From: JBOFLG01 sp051657745
Lineage (GTDB): Bacteria; Actinomycetota; Actinomycetes; Actinomycetales; Dermatophilaceae
Direction of reading: 5' to 3'
NCBI GenBank assembly: GCA_051657745.1
Contig: JBOFLG010000217.1
Coordinates: 1-6,371 of the forward strand
DNA: 6,371 nt
Shown here: one piece after another, positions 5,393-6,371 of the stretch
Position numbering within the stretch: position 1 is the first letter of the stretch
How the letters are laid out: each line of letters begins with the position of its first letter
Translations under genes and position numbers: made by a program
The notes under the pieces: generated by a model
Told to the model about the DNA's origin: nothing
The model's input: only the letters and a program-made list of their open reading frames with translations
Database searches by the model: none

Positions 5393-6371
5393 GTGGCCGG
5401 CAACTCCCAGCGTCGGGGTGCGATACGCAAGAGCGGGAAGAAGGGGGCGACCGTAGGGTCGGGCGGTCAGCGCCGGCGAGGGCTGGAGGGTAAGGGCCCC
5501 ACGCCCAAGGCGGCCGACCGGCCGAAGCACCAGGCCCACCGGCGCTCGGCGGCGGCGGCGCGGGCCGGCGGTCCGGGTAGCGGCCGGGCCGGAGCGGTCA
5601 CTGGGCGGCCAAGCCGCACGAGCACGCGTCGAGACAAGCCAAGCAGTGAGGTCGTGGCTGGGCGCAACGCGGTGGTCGAGGCGCTCCGCGCGGATGTCCC
5701 GGTCACCACGATGTATGTGGCTGGGCGGATCGACGCCGACGACCGCGTACGCGAGGCGGTGACCACCGCAACCGACCGAGGCATCCCGGTGCTCGAGACC
5801 CCACGTGGCGAGCTCGACCGGCTCACCGACGGTGCGGTGCACCAGGGGCTGGCCGTTCAGGTTCCTCCCTACGAGTACGCGCATCCACGCGACCTGGTCG
5901 ACCCGGAGGCGCCCGGCATCCCGCTCGTCGTCGCGCTCGACGGCATCACCGACCCCCGCAACCTCGGTGCGATTGTCCGCTCGGTGGCGGCATTCGGTGG
6001 GCACGGGGTGGTGGTGCCCTCGCGGCGCTCGGTCGGGATGACGGCATCCGCCTGGAAGACCTCGGCCGGTGCCGCGGCACGGGTGCCGGTGGCGCGGGCC
6101 ACCAACCTCACCCGGGCGCTCCAGGAGTACCGCGATGCCGGGTTCTTCGTGATCGGGCTCGACATGGACGGCGATGTCGAGCTCCCCGACCTGGCGCTCG
6201 CGTCCGAGCCGCTGGTGGTTGTCGTCGGGTCGGAGGGCAAAGGGCTTTCGCGGTTGGTCCGGGAGACCTGCGACCAGGTGGTGTCGGTGCCGATGAGTTC
6301 GGCCGTGGAGTCGCTCAACGCCGGGATCGCCACCGGGGTCACGCTCTACGAGGTCGCTCGCCAGCGACGAC
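5393..6371 (+). CDS. rlmB: 23S rRNA 2'-O-methyltransferase, RlmB/TrmH family of SPOUT enzymes (3' end outside window)
   Basis: This SAM-dependent enzyme is expected to methylate the ribose of a guanosine in the peptidyl-transferase region of 23S rRNA (G2251 in E. coli numbering). The window contains 326 codons with no stop before its edge. Residues 1 to about 85 are a low-complexity basic lead (MAGNSQRRGAIRKSGKKG, then Arg/Gly/Ala-rich) that matches the mycobacterial homologue at its start and probably binds RNA. An RNA-binding substrate domain follows (about 86-165, VVAGRNAVVEALRADVPVTT to HQGLAVQVPPYEYAHP). The SPOUT catalytic domain has motif 1 DPRNLGAIVRSVAAFG (Asn190, Arg196), motif 2 VVVVGSEGKGLSRLV (275-289) and motif 3 VPMSSAVESLNAGIATGV (Glu306, Asn309), which forms the knot. 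The GTG lies one base after the cysS stop and has its own ribosome-binding site, so the two genes form an operon. The family is certain; the exact target base is inferred. Confidence 0.95.
   Translation, partial: MAGNSQRRGAIRKSGKKGATVGSGGQRRRGLEGKGPTPKAADRPKHQAHRRSAAAARAGGPGSGRAGAVTGRPSRTSTRRDKPSSEVVAGRNAVVEALRADVPVTTMYVAGRIDADDRVREAVTTATDRGIPVLETPRGELDRLTDGAVHQGLAVQVPPYEYAHPRDLVDPEAPGIPLVVALDGITDPRNLGAIVRSVAAFGGHGVVVPSRRSVGMTASAWKTSAGAAARVPVARATNLTRALQEYRDAGFFVIGLDMDGDVELPDLALASEPLVVVVGSEGKGLSRLVRETCDQVVSVPMSSAVESLNAGIATGVTLYEVARQRR

Noticed and set aside
5393..5650. Arg/Gly/Ala-rich low-complexity start of rlmB, considered as a wrong start or a separate gene
   Set aside because: The same basic lead with a near-identical beginning exists in the mycobacterial homologue, and the ribosome-binding site supports the GTG at 5393.
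5159..6004. 281-codon minus-strand open frame antisense to the cysS end and rlmB
   Set aside because: The plus strand is RlmB with all SPOUT motifs. The antisense product is Arg/Pro-rich and unrecognised.

Overview
The window reads as a core-genome segment from a high-GC Gram-positive bacterium (Actinomycetota). Third codon positions are dominated by G and C, GTG starts are common, and every protein I recognise is closest in memory to mycobacterial and Streptomyces members. The gene order, a SenX3/RegX3-type two-component system, a small lipoprotein, carD, ispD, ispF, cysS and rlmB, is a familiar actinobacterial arrangement. As I recall, Streptomyces keeps phoR-phoP-lipoprotein-carD-ispD-ispF-cysS-rlmB together, while Mycobacterium keeps lpqE|carD-ispD-ispF-cysS-rlmB but has senX3-regX3 elsewhere. 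I cannot name the genus.

Layout. Positions 1-1103 hold the 3' end of the sensor kinase gene and the complete response regulator gene, joined by an ATGA overlap. A lipoprotein gene of LpqE type (1186-1650, minus) converges on them, with a possible hairpin between. A divergent intergenic stretch (about 1651-1857) carries the lipoprotein and carD promoters. carD (1858-2340) is followed by ispD (2394-3101) and ispF (3098-3592), which overlap by ATGA. Positions 3593-3942 contain no intact gene; they hold what looks like the wreck of a NUDIX hydrolase gene on the minus strand. cysS (3943-5391) and rlmB (5393 to past the right edge) form a tight pair.

How the genes fit together. The two-component pair belongs to the phosphate-responsive PhoR/PhoP (SenX3/RegX3) family. 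CarD is a global RNA polymerase-binding transcription regulator. IspD and IspF are steps 3 and 5 of the MEP isoprenoid pathway. CysS charges tRNA-Cys and RlmB methylates 23S rRNA. This is housekeeping DNA; I found no new mobile, defence or biosynthetic system.

The details most worth a second look are: a perfect 16-bp hairpin across the 5' end of ispD; a glutamate in CarD at the position where mycobacterial CarD has Arg47, a residue that contacts RNA polymerase; the NUDIX remnant; and two promoters placed exactly six bases before GTG start codons, which predicts leaderless mRNAs for the lipoprotein gene and cysS.
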